In this document: positions 8,608 to 16,497 of the stretch, one piece after another
Layout of the letters: each line of letters starts with the position of its first letter
Numbering within the stretch: the stretch's first letter is position 1
Assembly: GCF_050157905.1 (NCBI RefSeq)
Contig: NZ_JBKIWZ010000001.1
Span: 2,232,001 to 2,296,000 of the forward strand
Reading direction: 5' to 3'
DNA length: 64,000 nucleotides
Origin: Pantoea sp050157905
GTDB lineage: Bacteria > Pseudomonadota > Gammaproteobacteria > Enterobacterales > Enterobacteriaceae
The notes under the pieces: generated by a model
What the model was told of the DNA's origin: nothing
What the model saw: only the letters and a program-made list of their open reading frames with translations
Databases searched by the model: none
Made by a program: the position numbers and the translations under genes

Positions 8608-9105
8608 TCAGGAGGCGCGCTGGTTGATGTTAATTTCCTGAGCGCGCGGGCTCTGGAAGCGGCGATTATCAATCGCATTCTGCCGGTCAGCCACATCCAG
8701 AATCTCCTGATTATTCACCAGCTCAGCCAGCGTAATGTTATTCAGGAAATCGCTGATGCGCACGCTCAGGTCACGCCACAGGACGTGGGTCAGGCAACGT
8801 TCGCCGCCCTGGCAACCCTCTTTGCCCTGACATTTCGTGGCATCGACGGACTCATCCACGGCGGTGATCACTTCTCCGACAGAGATGGTGTCAGACGCTT
8901 TACCCAGCAGATAACCGCCGCCCGGACCACGGACGCTGGAAACCAGATCGTTTTTACGCAGCCGCGAGAATAACTGCTCCAGATAGGAGAGCGAAATGCC
9001 CTGACGTTCAGAAATATCAGCCAGCGGAACGGGGCCTTCATGAGAATGAAGGGCAACGTCCAGCATGGCAGTAACGGCATAACGTCCTTTGGATGTCAGT
9101 CTCAT
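8608..9105 (-). CDS. iscR: Fe-S cluster-sensing transcription regulator IscR
   Basis: IscR is a 165-residue Rrf2-family regulator. With a [2Fe-2S] cluster it represses its own operon; apo-IscR controls other targets such as suf. The winged helix occupies about residues 1-65 (YLEQLFSRLRKN recognition region). The cluster ligands Cys92, Cys98, Cys104 and His107 are all present (KCQGKEGCQGGERCLTH). I chose the ATG at 9105 since MRLTSKGRYAV is the conserved N-terminus and a GAGG site lies 9 bases upstream. It heads a transcription unit that now contains only iscS. Upstream repeats look like its own operators. Confidence 0.97.
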   Translation of the reverse strand: MRLTSKGRYAVTAMLDVALHSHEGPVPLADISERQGISLSYLEQLFSRLRKNDLVSSVRGPGGGYLLGKASDTISVGEVITAVDESVDATKCQGKEGCQGGERCLTHVLWRDLSVRISDFLNNITLAELVNNQEILDVADRQNAIDNRRFQSPRAQEININQRAS

Positions 9106-9167
9106 AGCATACGACCTCAATAGCGTCCGGTTATCGGAGGATTAGCAACAGATGCGATGAAGTCTGA

Positions 9168-9243
9168 CATTCCTGAGTAAATTGGTCAACTATTTAACCT
9201 GGTAAATCAGTCAGGTATTTAACCAGGTAATTTACTCAACTAT
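9168..9243 (-). promoter_or_regulatory. Triple IscR type-1-like operator repeats in the iscR promoter
   Basis: On the minus strand three related units follow each other at about 25-base spacing: AGTTGAGTAAATTACCTGG, ACCTGACTGATTTACCAGG and AGTTGACCAATTTACTCAGG. They resemble the type-1 IscR sites of the E. coli iscR promoter, which bind only cluster-loaded IscR. The repetition is seen directly; binding is inferred. Confidence 0.7.
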
Positions 9244-9250
9244 TATCTGC

Positions 9251-9988
9251 TTATTTTTTATCGCTTTTCGGCTTTTCAAACGACGACAGCATCCCGCGCA
9301 GGATATTCAGTTCGTCGCGTTCCGGACGCGCACGGGTGTAGAGACGACGCAGTTTGCTCATCACCTGGCCTGGCGTCGCTTCACGGATAAAGCCGCTGCT
9401 CAGCATCATCTGCTCCATGTGCTGATAGAAGCGTTCGAGGTCATCGACCAGCGGATACGGCGATTCGTCATACGTCGGCTGCGGTGTCGCCTGCGCCTGC
9501 GACTGCAGCCAGGCCATGCGTACTTCATAGGCAATAATCTGCACCGCCATCGCCAGGTTCAGCGAACTGTATTCCGGGTTAGCCTGAATCGCGACGTGAT
9601 AGTGGCATTTTTGCAACTCTTCGTTGGTCAGGCCGACACGTTCGCGACCAAAGACCAGCGCAACCGGTGCCTGCTGGCCCTCTTCCACACTTTTCACGCC
9701 ACATTCGCGTCCATCCAGCATCGGCCAGGGCAGCGAACGGGAACGGGCGCTGGTGCCCACGACCAGGCTGCAACCTGCAATCGCCTCATCCAGGGAGTCG
9801 ACAATTTTAGCGTCGCCGATCACATCGCTGGCACCGGCCGCCAGGGAGATCGCCTGGGAATCAGGCTTGACCAGCGGATTCACCAGATAGAGGTTGGTTA
9901 ACCCCATGGTTTTCATGGCGCGCGCCACAGAGCCCATGTTACCGGTATGGGAAGTTTCGACCAGCACGATACGGATATTTTGCAACAT
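9251..9988 (-). CDS. trmJ: tRNA (cytidine/uridine-32-2'-O)-methyltransferase TrmJ
   Basis: This SPOUT-family methyltransferase modifies the ribose of nucleotide 32 in several tRNAs. Its 245 residues carry the SpoU signature motifs: VETSHTGNMGSVARAMKTMG at the N-terminus, ALVFGRERVGLTNEE in the middle and IQANPEYSSLNLAMAVQII as the SAM-binding knot. The C-terminal extension ends in KPKSDKK. It is divergent from suhB and upstream of iscR, the same arrangement as in E. coli. Confidence 0.97.
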   Translation of the reverse strand: MLQNIRIVLVETSHTGNMGSVARAMKTMGLTNLYLVNPLVKPDSQAISLAAGASDVIGDAKIVDSLDEAIAGCSLVVGTSARSRSLPWPMLDGRECGVKSVEEGQQAPVALVFGRERVGLTNEELQKCHYHVAIQANPEYSSLNLAMAVQIIAYEVRMAWLQSQAQATPQPTYDESPYPLVDDLERFYQHMEQMMLSSGFIREATPGQVMSKLRRLYTRARPERDELNILRGMLSSFEKPKSDKK

Positions 9989-10120
9989 GATTAGGGATAC
10001 TCAGAAACAGGTCAGTAAAATCAGTGGAGAGAATCCTAACATAAAGCAGGACATTTACCGAACACACTGCTATACTCCGCGCCGTTTTCCCCGTTCTTTA
10101 ACATCCAGCGAGAGATACCG

Positions 10121-10924
10121 ATGCATCCAATGCTCAACATTGCCGTGCGCGCAGCGCGTAAGGCCGGAAATTTAATTGCCAAATATTATGAAACCCCGGA
10201 CGCCGTCGAAGCCAGCCAGAAAGGCAGCAACGACTTCGTAACCAATGTTGACCGCGAAGCAGAACGCCTGATTATCGAAATTATTCGTAAATCCTATCCA
10301 AAACACACCATCATCACCGAAGAAAGCGGTGAACTGGCGGGTGAAGATCAGGACGTTCAATGGGTTATCGATCCGCTGGATGGCACCTCCAACTTTATTA
10401 AACGTTTACCTCACTTTGCCGTCTCTATCGCTGTGCGCATCAAAGGCCGTACTGAAGTTGCGGTGGTTTACGATCCTATGCGTAATGAACTCTTCACCTC
10501 TTCCCGTGGACAGGGTGCACAGCTGAACGGCTATCGTCTGCGCGGCAGCATTGCCCGCGATCTGGACGGCACCGTTCTGGCGACCGGTTTCCCATTCAAA
10601 ATGAAGCAGCATGCGCCTGCTTACATGAACATCCTCACTAAGCTCTTTACCCAGTGTGCTGATTTCCGCCGCACCGGTTCTGCTGCGCTGGATCTGGCTT
10701 ATGTGGCCGCCGGTCGTGTAGATGGCTACTTTGAAATTGGCCTGAAGCCGTGGGATTTTGCCGCGGGCGAACTGCTGGTTCGTGAAGCAGGCGGTCTGGT
10801 CACCGACTTCACCGGAAACCACGGCTACCTGCTGTCAGGTAACCTGGTTGCAGGCAACCCGCGCGTCGTGAAAGCGATGCTGTCAGGCATGCGCGATGAG
10901 CTGAGCGAAGCGTTAAAACGCTAA
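10121..10924 (+). CDS. suhB: Inositol-1-monophosphatase SuhB
   Basis: SuhB is a Mg-dependent inositol monophosphatase that also acts as a component of rRNA transcription antitermination complexes with NusA/NusB. Its 267 residues match the E. coli length. The metal-binding motifs are TEESGE (about 67-72), DPLDGTSNF (about 84-92) and KPWDFAAGELLVREAGG near 210. It is divergently transcribed from trmJ and ends in a bidirectional terminator. Confidence 0.97.
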   Translation: MHPMLNIAVRAARKAGNLIAKYYETPDAVEASQKGSNDFVTNVDREAERLIIEIIRKSYPKHTIITEESGELAGEDQDVQWVIDPLDGTSNFIKRLPHFAVSIAVRIKGRTEVAVVYDPMRNELFTSSRGQGAQLNGYRLRGSIARDLDGTVLATGFPFKMKQHAPAYMNILTKLFTQCADFRRTGSAALDLAYVAAGRVDGYFEIGLKPWDFAAGELLVREAGGLVTDFTGNHGYLLSGNLVAGNPRVVKAMLSGMRDELSEALKR

Positions 10925-10933
10925 GTTGCAGAA

Positions 10934-10965
10934 CAAAAAAGGCGGCCTGCTGGCCGCCTTTTTTA
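10934..10965. terminator. Bidirectional terminator between suhB and the convergent membrane-protein gene
   Basis: A 9-bp stem (AAGGCGGCC with its complement) closes a TGCT loop and has T-runs on both strands. Confidence 0.92.
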
Positions 10966-10982
10966 TTGCCTGTTAAGAACGA

Positions 10983-11996
10983 TTAACGACGTTCGTGTGA
11001 CAGCACCTGGCGAGGCTGAGTACGACGACCCACCATTCCCATCACGCCAGCCAGCACCGCTTCGATAATCAACAGAATCAGGGCATACCAGCTTGCTTTA
11101 GCTGTTGCGGCAGCCGCTTTCTCACCGGCTTCGCGCGCTTTCTGTTCTGCCTGCTGTTTCAGTTCCTGATATTTCTGCATAGCCTGCTGATAGTTCTGCT
11201 CGGCTTTGGCAACGATCTGGTCAACTTCCTCATCACTTTTGCCGGTACGGGCTTTGATAATATTTTTCAGTGCATCACGGTCAGCAGCCTGCAGCGTATC
11301 TGAATGACGATCCATCACACCTTTTAACCAGTTAGTCAGATCAGTATCAGCTGTCTCAGGATGATTCGCGGTATTACTTGCCTGGTTTTCAGCGTTCTGC
11401 GCTTCATTATTCGCGTCCTGCTTCAGGTTCTCTGGCTGTAATTCCGGCTTACCGGTCTGACGTAAAGTCGTTTCCAGTTCATTCTGCAGGCTGTCCAGAT
11501 TAATATTATTTTCCTGCAGCTTCTCTTTCGCCATTTGCGTCACGGATGGCGCGGCGGCGGAAATACCACTGCCCAGCGCCTGGAAACCGGAACCGAGAAT
11601 ATTCATGGCCCCGCCTAATACACTGGTCGCCAGCGCAATGGCCAGGTAAATAGTGAAAATTGTGCTAACACCAAACATCAGTAAGCCGTGCATTGCGCCT
11701 TCACGCTGAGCCAGTCGGCCTGCAACATAGCTCCCTGCCGCCATCGCGACCAGCATTTCAATGGCTGTCCAGACCAGTGCGCCCGTGCCGATGCCGTCAA
11801 GGGGATTCTGTTCTTTCATCGGATCAATGGTGGTGGCACCAATAGCCGTCCCCAGTAGCGTCAGGATGACATGAACGATTAACGCACAAATAACACCGGC
11901 GAACACAGCGCTCCAGGAAATACGCTTTAACGGTAATCCAGCGGGCCCGGTCGCCAGGGTTTCGGTGTAGCCATTATTAAAACGGGTATCAGCCAT
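10983..11996 (-). CDS. Uncharacterised membrane protein with coiled-coil cytosolic or periplasmic segment
   Basis: I do not recognise a characterised family. The 337 residues start with a membrane segment at about 29-53 (FAGVICALIVHVILTLLGTA), then two more around 75-95 and 103-130. A long hydrophilic stretch follows (about 150-305), rich in Gln, Asn, Glu and Lys and with coiled-coil periodicity (EQNYQQAMQKYQELKQQAEQ). A last membrane segment lies at about 308-328, before a basic tail. The gene occupies the place of yfhR relative to E. coli. It is monocistronic and convergent with suhB. Similar proteins in Pantoea are usually left as hypothetical, so no function is proposed. Confidence 0.8.
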   Translation of the reverse strand: MADTRFNNGYTETLATGPAGLPLKRISWSAVFAGVICALIVHVILTLLGTAIGATTIDPMKEQNPLDGIGTGALVWTAIEMLVAMAAGSYVAGRLAQREGAMHGLLMFGVSTIFTIYLAIALATSVLGGAMNILGSGFQALGSGISAAAPSVTQMAKEKLQENNINLDSLQNELETTLRQTGKPELQPENLKQDANNEAQNAENQASNTANHPETADTDLTNWLKGVMDRHSDTLQAADRDALKNIIKARTGKSDEEVDQIVAKAEQNYQQAMQKYQELKQQAEQKAREAGEKAAAATAKASWYALILLIIEAVLAGVMGMVGRRTQPRQVLSHERR

Positions 11997-12164
11997 GAAA
12001 TAGACTCCTCACAATAAACAGAAAGCAGATCTGAACTTTTATCATCCTGACGGCGGAATGCCGTTTTGGTATTAACAGCGTAGACAGGGAATAGTTTTTT
12101 CTCCACTAAAGCGAATAGAGAAAAATTAACGAAGTGAATTTAAAGATAATTAACAGAGGACCTG

Positions 12165-12197
12165 AGACAGCGGGAATTTAATTCCCGCTGCGTTTTT
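12165..12197 (+). repeat. Strong hairpin with a one-sided T-run
   Basis: AGCGGGAATT pairs with its complement across two bases, followed by GCG and six T residues on the plus strand. It abuts the 3' end of the metal-transporter gene, which is on the minus strand. The T-run is on the side that would not terminate that gene, so it may act mainly as an RNA 3'-end stabiliser. Confidence 0.5.
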
Positions 12198-12199
12198 TG

Positions 12200-13198
12200 C
12201 TAGAAAGGACGAATGCCACCGGCAGGCGCCAGCTGGGCGGCCTGCCATAATGCCAGCCCGGCGACGATTAAAATCAGGCTGCCGCTCAGCGTCAGCAGCG
12301 GCATCACTAAACGGGACTTCCCGGTGTCTCCGCGTGACCGGGCCAGCCGCTGTGCCACCGTACGCGCCTGCTGAACCAGCAGGCCAATAGCCGAAATCGT
12401 CAGCGCCGTGCCCAGCGCCATCACCGCAGCGGAAATAACGCCCCAGAAATAGACGCCGATTACTTTGGCAAACAGCAGCATCATAATCGCGCCGGAACAG
12501 GGCCGCAGCCCCATCGACACCACCACCAGCAGCTGAGTTTTCATGCTGATACTCCCGCTCATCTGCTGCGGTGTCGGCAGGTGTGCATGCCCGCATCCGC
12601 ACCGATCGCTGTGCTGATGGTGAGGGGAATGCGGCGTCAGCGGCTGGAACGCGCGAAACTGCGGTGCCACTGGCGGACGCAACGCCCGCCACAGCGCACG
12701 CAGTGCCCGATATCCCATCACCATTCCCAGCCCCATCACCAGCAGATAACTGCCCTTCTCCAGCCAGAAACTGCTGAGATGCAGCTGACGTGACGACGTT
12801 TTCAGTAATACCAGCATTACCGTCACCAGCGCGATCGCCACCGAGCCCTGCAGCAGGGAAGCGAGCAGCGTGAGCCTGATACTGGTTTTCACGCGGGTCG
12901 GATGGGTTGCCAGAAAGGTGGTGATCACCACTTTGCCGTGGCCCGGCCCCAGCGCGTGCAGCACGCCATAGAGCAGGCTGAAGACCACCAGCGAAAGGCC
13001 TGCCTGATGAGGCTGTTCCGCCACCTGCTGTAACAGCCAGGTCATCTGCTGGTGCAGATTTTTCTGCCACAGCACGCTCTGCAGCATTATCTGCGGCCAG
13101 CAGAGCCAGGTCAGCCCCGCAACGCTGATAAACAGGACCGCCAGCAGCCAGAGCGGCCAGCGCCGGGCAGTCCGGATCGACGGAGAAATTACTGACAT
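12200..13198 (-). CDS. NicO/RcnA-type metal transporter (ZevB-like)
   Basis: This 332-residue polytopic inner-membrane protein belongs to the NicO nickel/cobalt transporter family. The family signature HALGPGHGKVV is at about residues 81-91, and a second motif, GLRPCSGAIMMLL, lies near 230. A His/Cys-rich cytosolic loop between them (SPHHQHSDRCGCGHAHL) is typical of metal handling. It overlaps the upstream DUF1007 gene by 10 bases, the same pairing as Haemophilus ZevA-ZevB, which supports zinc uptake. Nickel or cobalt as substrate is the alternative. No regulator is adjacent. Confidence 0.85.
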   Translation of the reverse strand: MSVISPSIRTARRWPLWLLAVLFISVAGLTWLCWPQIMLQSVLWQKNLHQQMTWLLQQVAEQPHQAGLSLVVFSLLYGVLHALGPGHGKVVITTFLATHPTRVKTSIRLTLLASLLQGSVAIALVTVMLVLLKTSSRQLHLSSFWLEKGSYLLVMGLGMVMGYRALRALWRALRPPVAPQFRAFQPLTPHSPHHQHSDRCGCGHAHLPTPQQMSGSISMKTQLLVVVSMGLRPCSGAIMMLLFAKVIGVYFWGVISAAVMALGTALTISAIGLLVQQARTVAQRLARSRGDTGKSRLVMPLLTLSGSLILIVAGLALWQAAQLAPAGGIRPF

Positions 13199-13815
13199 GT
13201 CAGCACCACCGTCTGCGCAAACTGGCGACCCAGATCGCGCTCTTTAGCCGGCGCATCCGCTTTATCCAGTGACAGCGCATACTGCTTCAGCGCATCGTCA
13301 GGCTTTGGCGTGTTAAGGGTAAACCGGCAGCGCGTCTGCAGTGCTGGCGGCAGCGTCAGCGCGCCCGGATTGTCATAGAACATATCGACAAAATAGGTGG
13401 GGTCGAAGGTCAGGATCTCAAAGCGCTGACCGGTCAGCGTCGGCGGTTCCGCCAGCGGCAGGATGAACTCCAGTACCGCCTTATGGCCGCTGCGCGACAG
13501 GTTGTATTCCGTTGGCAGATTCAAAAACTTTACCCGCTGTTGGTTGTGCCAGATTTCCGAAAAGTAGTGCTGCCCCAGCACGTTGGCCATCACCTCCGCT
13601 GCCAGCTTTTTCCACACCACGCTGCCAGGTTTCGCCTCACCCGCGTCATACAGCAGGTCGGCAGAGGTAATCTCATCCATGGTCCAGATCATCTTCAGGC
13701 CGGTAAAGGTGTCATCCTTCGCCACCAGCTCGGTTTTCATGTCGATGAAGCTGTGTGGATGGGCCAGCAGAGCCGGACTCATGGTCATCAGCAAAAGAAA
13801 AAGCGCACGTTTCAT
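13189..13815 (-). CDS. DUF1007 periplasmic protein (ZevA-like)
   Basis: This 208-residue protein has a clear signal peptide (KRALFLLLMTMSPALLA-HPHSF). The mature N-terminus begins HPHSFID, a potential metal-binding amino terminus of the DUF1007 family. It is coupled by overlap to the NicO transporter and probably delivers or senses the metal in the periplasm. The ZevA assignment rests on family and gene pairing; the substrate is inferred. Confidence 0.85.
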   Translation of the reverse strand: MKRALFLLLMTMSPALLAHPHSFIDMKTELVAKDDTFTGLKMIWTMDEITSADLLYDAGEAKPGSVVWKKLAAEVMANVLGQHYFSEIWHNQQRVKFLNLPTEYNLSRSGHKAVLEFILPLAEPPTLTGQRFEILTFDPTYFVDMFYDNPGALTLPPALQTRCRFTLNTPKPDDALKQYALSLDKADAPAKERDLGRQFAQTVVLTCQ

Positions 13816-13970
13816 AATGTTATAAAGTAACGTTTCCGATGAAAAGGATCTACAGGTAACTAAATTTTGTGACCGGCCTTAAACCTCAGGTAAATAAACC
13901 GCACAAACCGCGCAACTGCTGACGGGGGTGACTATTCTTAGCTGAAAATAGCCTGCTGGAAATCTGATTG

Positions 13971-15239
13971 ATGAGTTCTGCTCCCCCTTTGGCACCACTC
14001 TTCACCCGTTCACAGCGTCAGTGCCATCTTTTGTTGCTGTTATTTCTGCCAACACCCGCGCTTACACTTGAAAAAGTCTGCCAGCTGAATGGTGTCGATC
14101 CTGCTGTTGCCCGACAGGATATCGCGGATGTGGGCCTTGAGATACAGCGATATCACCAGCTGGAGTTGCACCAGATGGTCGATGGCAGCTTTCGCCTCCA
14201 TGGTACAGAGTTGGATCGCCGCCTTTGTCTGCTGCACAACCTGCGACGCAGTCTGCGTCTGTCGCCGGATTTCGTCTGCGAGCAGTTTGCCGCGCCCTTG
14301 CGTCAGCGTCTGAAAGTCATGAAAATTGAAAAAGCGCTGTGGGATGAGATCAATCTGCAGGCGCTGATCCAGCACTGCAGCCTGCGCATGAAGCGTGATT
14401 TCAGCGATCGCGATCGGCTGTTTTTGCAGATCTATATGAAGTATGGCCTGTGTGAGCGTCAGCCGGTGCTGTTCAGTGAAACTCAGCGCGCGTGGCTGCA
14501 GCATAAAGCGGAACGGCAGGCGGCGGAGGATGTGATCCATCACTGGCGCAAACGCTGTCATCCTGCCCCGCCCGTCAGTGAGGCGGACTTCTGGACGCTG
14601 CTGTTCAGCCAGATCCATACGCCTGGCGTGGAGACGGCCACCCATCCTGCGGAAGAGCAGCTTATGCAGGCGATCCAGCAGCTGATCGATGATTTTGAGC
14701 AGTGTGCCGGAATTACTTTCGCCGATCGCGACGAGTTACTGCGCCAGCTCTACCCTCACCTGACCCAGGCACTGGACCGCACGCATTTCAGTATCGGTAT
14801 CGATAATAGTGTGGCCCTGGATGTCAGCCGCCTCTATCCCCGCCTGTTGCGCACCACACAGCAGGCGCTGCAGCGGTTTGAGCAGCACTATCAGGTGACC
14901 TTTTCTCAGGAAGAGGTGAGTTTAGTTACCATTATTTTTGGTGCCTGGCTGATGCAGGGCAGCGCTTTGCAGGAGAAGCAGGTGCTGTTGCTGACCGGTG
15001 ACGATGCTGAGCTGGAACAGGATGTTGAGCAGCAGATCCGGGAAATTACCCTGCTGCCCGTCAATATTACGTATCAGGACGTAAAACTGTTTCAGCGTGA
15101 GGGTGCGCCGCGGGATGTAGACATTATCATTTCGCCTTACCCAACCTCACTGCCGCTGTTCTCGCCACCGTTGGTGCATGCTGAACTGCCGCTGACATTA
15201 CACCATCAGCAGCGTATTCGTTATTTACTGGAGTCGTAG
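13971..15239 (+). CDS. csiE: Stationary-phase inducible protein CsiE
   Basis: CsiE is a PRD-containing protein that is sigma-S and cAMP-CRP controlled in E. coli; its function is not established. The 422-residue sequence has two PTS regulation domain-like regions (about 165-270 and 275-330) with the conserved YPRLLRTTQQALQRFE stretch. It ends with an EIIB-like segment (LLLTGDDAELEQDVEQQI). I chose the ATG over the TTG one codon upstream. Its last 19 bases overlap the convergent hcaT. Confidence 0.92.
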   Translation: MSSAPPLAPLFTRSQRQCHLLLLLFLPTPALTLEKVCQLNGVDPAVARQDIADVGLEIQRYHQLELHQMVDGSFRLHGTELDRRLCLLHNLRRSLRLSPDFVCEQFAAPLRQRLKVMKIEKALWDEINLQALIQHCSLRMKRDFSDRDRLFLQIYMKYGLCERQPVLFSETQRAWLQHKAERQAAEDVIHHWRKRCHPAPPVSEADFWTLLFSQIHTPGVETATHPAEEQLMQAIQQLIDDFEQCAGITFADRDELLRQLYPHLTQALDRTHFSIGIDNSVALDVSRLYPRLLRTTQQALQRFEQHYQVTFSQEEVSLVTIIFGAWLMQGSALQEKQVLLLTGDDAELEQDVEQQIREITLLPVNITYQDVKLFQREGAPRDVDIIISPYPTSLPLFSPPLVHAELPLTLHHQQRIRYLLES

Positions 15240-16369
15240 CCCGGACGCAGAAACAGCGCAGGCAGTGCCACCAGCGCCATCACCCAGAAAAGATGCCCCT
15301 GCAGATGGGCGAACAGCACCCCGCAGATCATGGTCATGATTGCAATCCCACCCCCCATCGCCAGCGCCGAATAGAGTGACTGTAGCCGGATGACTTCCGC
15401 GCCCTGGCGTGTCGCGATAAAGCGCATCGCCGCCAGATGACAGACGGTAAAGCTGCCGCAGTGAAGGATCTGCGCCACAATCAGCAGCGGCAGCGCGGTG
15501 CTGGCCCCCATGAGGCTCCAGCGGATCAGCGCACAAATGCCTGAAAGCAGCAGCAGATCGCGCGCACTCCAGCGGCGGAACAGGCGGTTGCTCAGGGCGA
15601 AAATGATAATTTCCGCTACCACGCCCAGCGACCAGAGATAGCCCACCATTGAGGCAGAATAGCCGCTCTCCTGCCACCAGATCGCACTGAAGCCATAATA
15701 GGCAGCATGCGCGCCCTGCAGCAGCGTCACGCAGAGCATGAATCGCCAGACCGCCTTTTCCCGCAGCAGGTCCCGCCAGACCGCCCAGCCGCCGCCTGCG
15801 GCGCTCTGTCGTTCGCTGCCGTGCGGCTGAGTCGCGGGATTCAGCATCATGCCACCCAGCATGGCGATGACGCCTATGGACAGCAGCAGCAGGATCGCCT
15901 GAGAGGAGTAAGCGCTGACCAGCACGCCGGTTAACGCCGAACTGACCACAAAGGCCAGGGAACCCCATAGTCTGACCGGCCCATAAGCCAGGCCAATCTG
16001 CTGCGTCCAGGTGGCGGCCAGCGCATCGCTGAGCGGCACCAGCGGCGAAAAGAAGAGATTAAAACCGATCATTACGCTGAGCAGCCACATCCACTGCTCC
16101 CCTGCCCAGAAACCGGCGGCAAACAGGCAGGTCATCAGCGCCAGCAGACGCAGTGCGGTGATCAGCCGGTCGGGATTACGGACCTGAGAGGCGATCAGCA
16201 GGCTGCCGACAAAACGCGCCACCATACCGCAGCCCAGCAGCAGGCCAATCTTTTCCGCATCCAGACCGGTGCCTTTCAGCCACACGCCCCAGAAGGGCAG
16301 ATAGATGCCGTAACAGAAGAAGTAAGTGAAGTAGCCCAGTCCGAGCCATCTGGCAGACGCGATTGCCAT
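15221..16369 (-). CDS. hcaT: MFS transporter HcaT (3-phenylpropionate transporter family)
   Basis: This 382-residue major facilitator protein has about twelve membrane spans, of the PPP/HcaT subfamily named for phenylpropionate uptake in E. coli. Conserved blocks include YFTYFFCYGIYLPFWGVWLK at the start, GPVRLWGSLAFV and GAHAAYYGFSAIWWQESGYS. The ATG at 16369 is preceded by a strong GGAGGG site; a longer frame upstream adds a non-conserved tail. No hca catabolic genes are visible, as at this isolated locus in other enterobacteria, so the substrate here is uncertain. Confidence 0.92.
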   Translation of the reverse strand: MAIASARWLGLGYFTYFFCYGIYLPFWGVWLKGTGLDAEKIGLLLGCGMVARFVGSLLIASQVRNPDRLITALRLLALMTCLFAAGFWAGEQWMWLLSVMIGFNLFFSPLVPLSDALAATWTQQIGLAYGPVRLWGSLAFVVSSALTGVLVSAYSSQAILLLLSIGVIAMLGGMMLNPATQPHGSERQSAAGGGWAVWRDLLREKAVWRFMLCVTLLQGAHAAYYGFSAIWWQESGYSASMVGYLWSLGVVAEIIIFALSNRLFRRWSARDLLLLSGICALIRWSLMGASTALPLLIVAQILHCGSFTVCHLAAMRFIATRQGAEVIRLQSLYSALAMGGGIAIMTMICGVLFAHLQGHLFWVMALVALPALFLRPGYDSSK

Positions 16370-16441
16370 ATTCCCTCCAGCAGGTGTGCCGCATGGCAGC
16401 ATAAGTGGGCGCTACTCTGGCAGAGCGCTGCGGGACAGGCA

Positions 16442-16472
16442 ATAAAAAAGGATGGCAGAAGCCATCCTTTTG
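16442..16472 (-). terminator. Terminator downstream of glyA
   Basis: A stem of AAAAGGATGGC with its complement around an AGAA loop ends in a T-run on the minus strand, 26 bases after the glyA stop. Confidence 0.88.
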
Positions 16473-16497
16473 ATGCTGTTTCACAACAGGTTAGCGA

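Noticed and set aside
12150..13070. Long open frame (about 300 codons) overlapping the NicO transporter on the same strand
   Set aside because: It is out of frame with a gene whose membrane and metal motifs are clear; the alternative is a low-complexity Gly/Ala/Arg translation typical of GC-rich shadow frames.
15225..15968. 247-codon frame inside hcaT
   Set aside because: It overlaps the whole 3' half of a conserved transporter in another frame and shows no domain or start signal.
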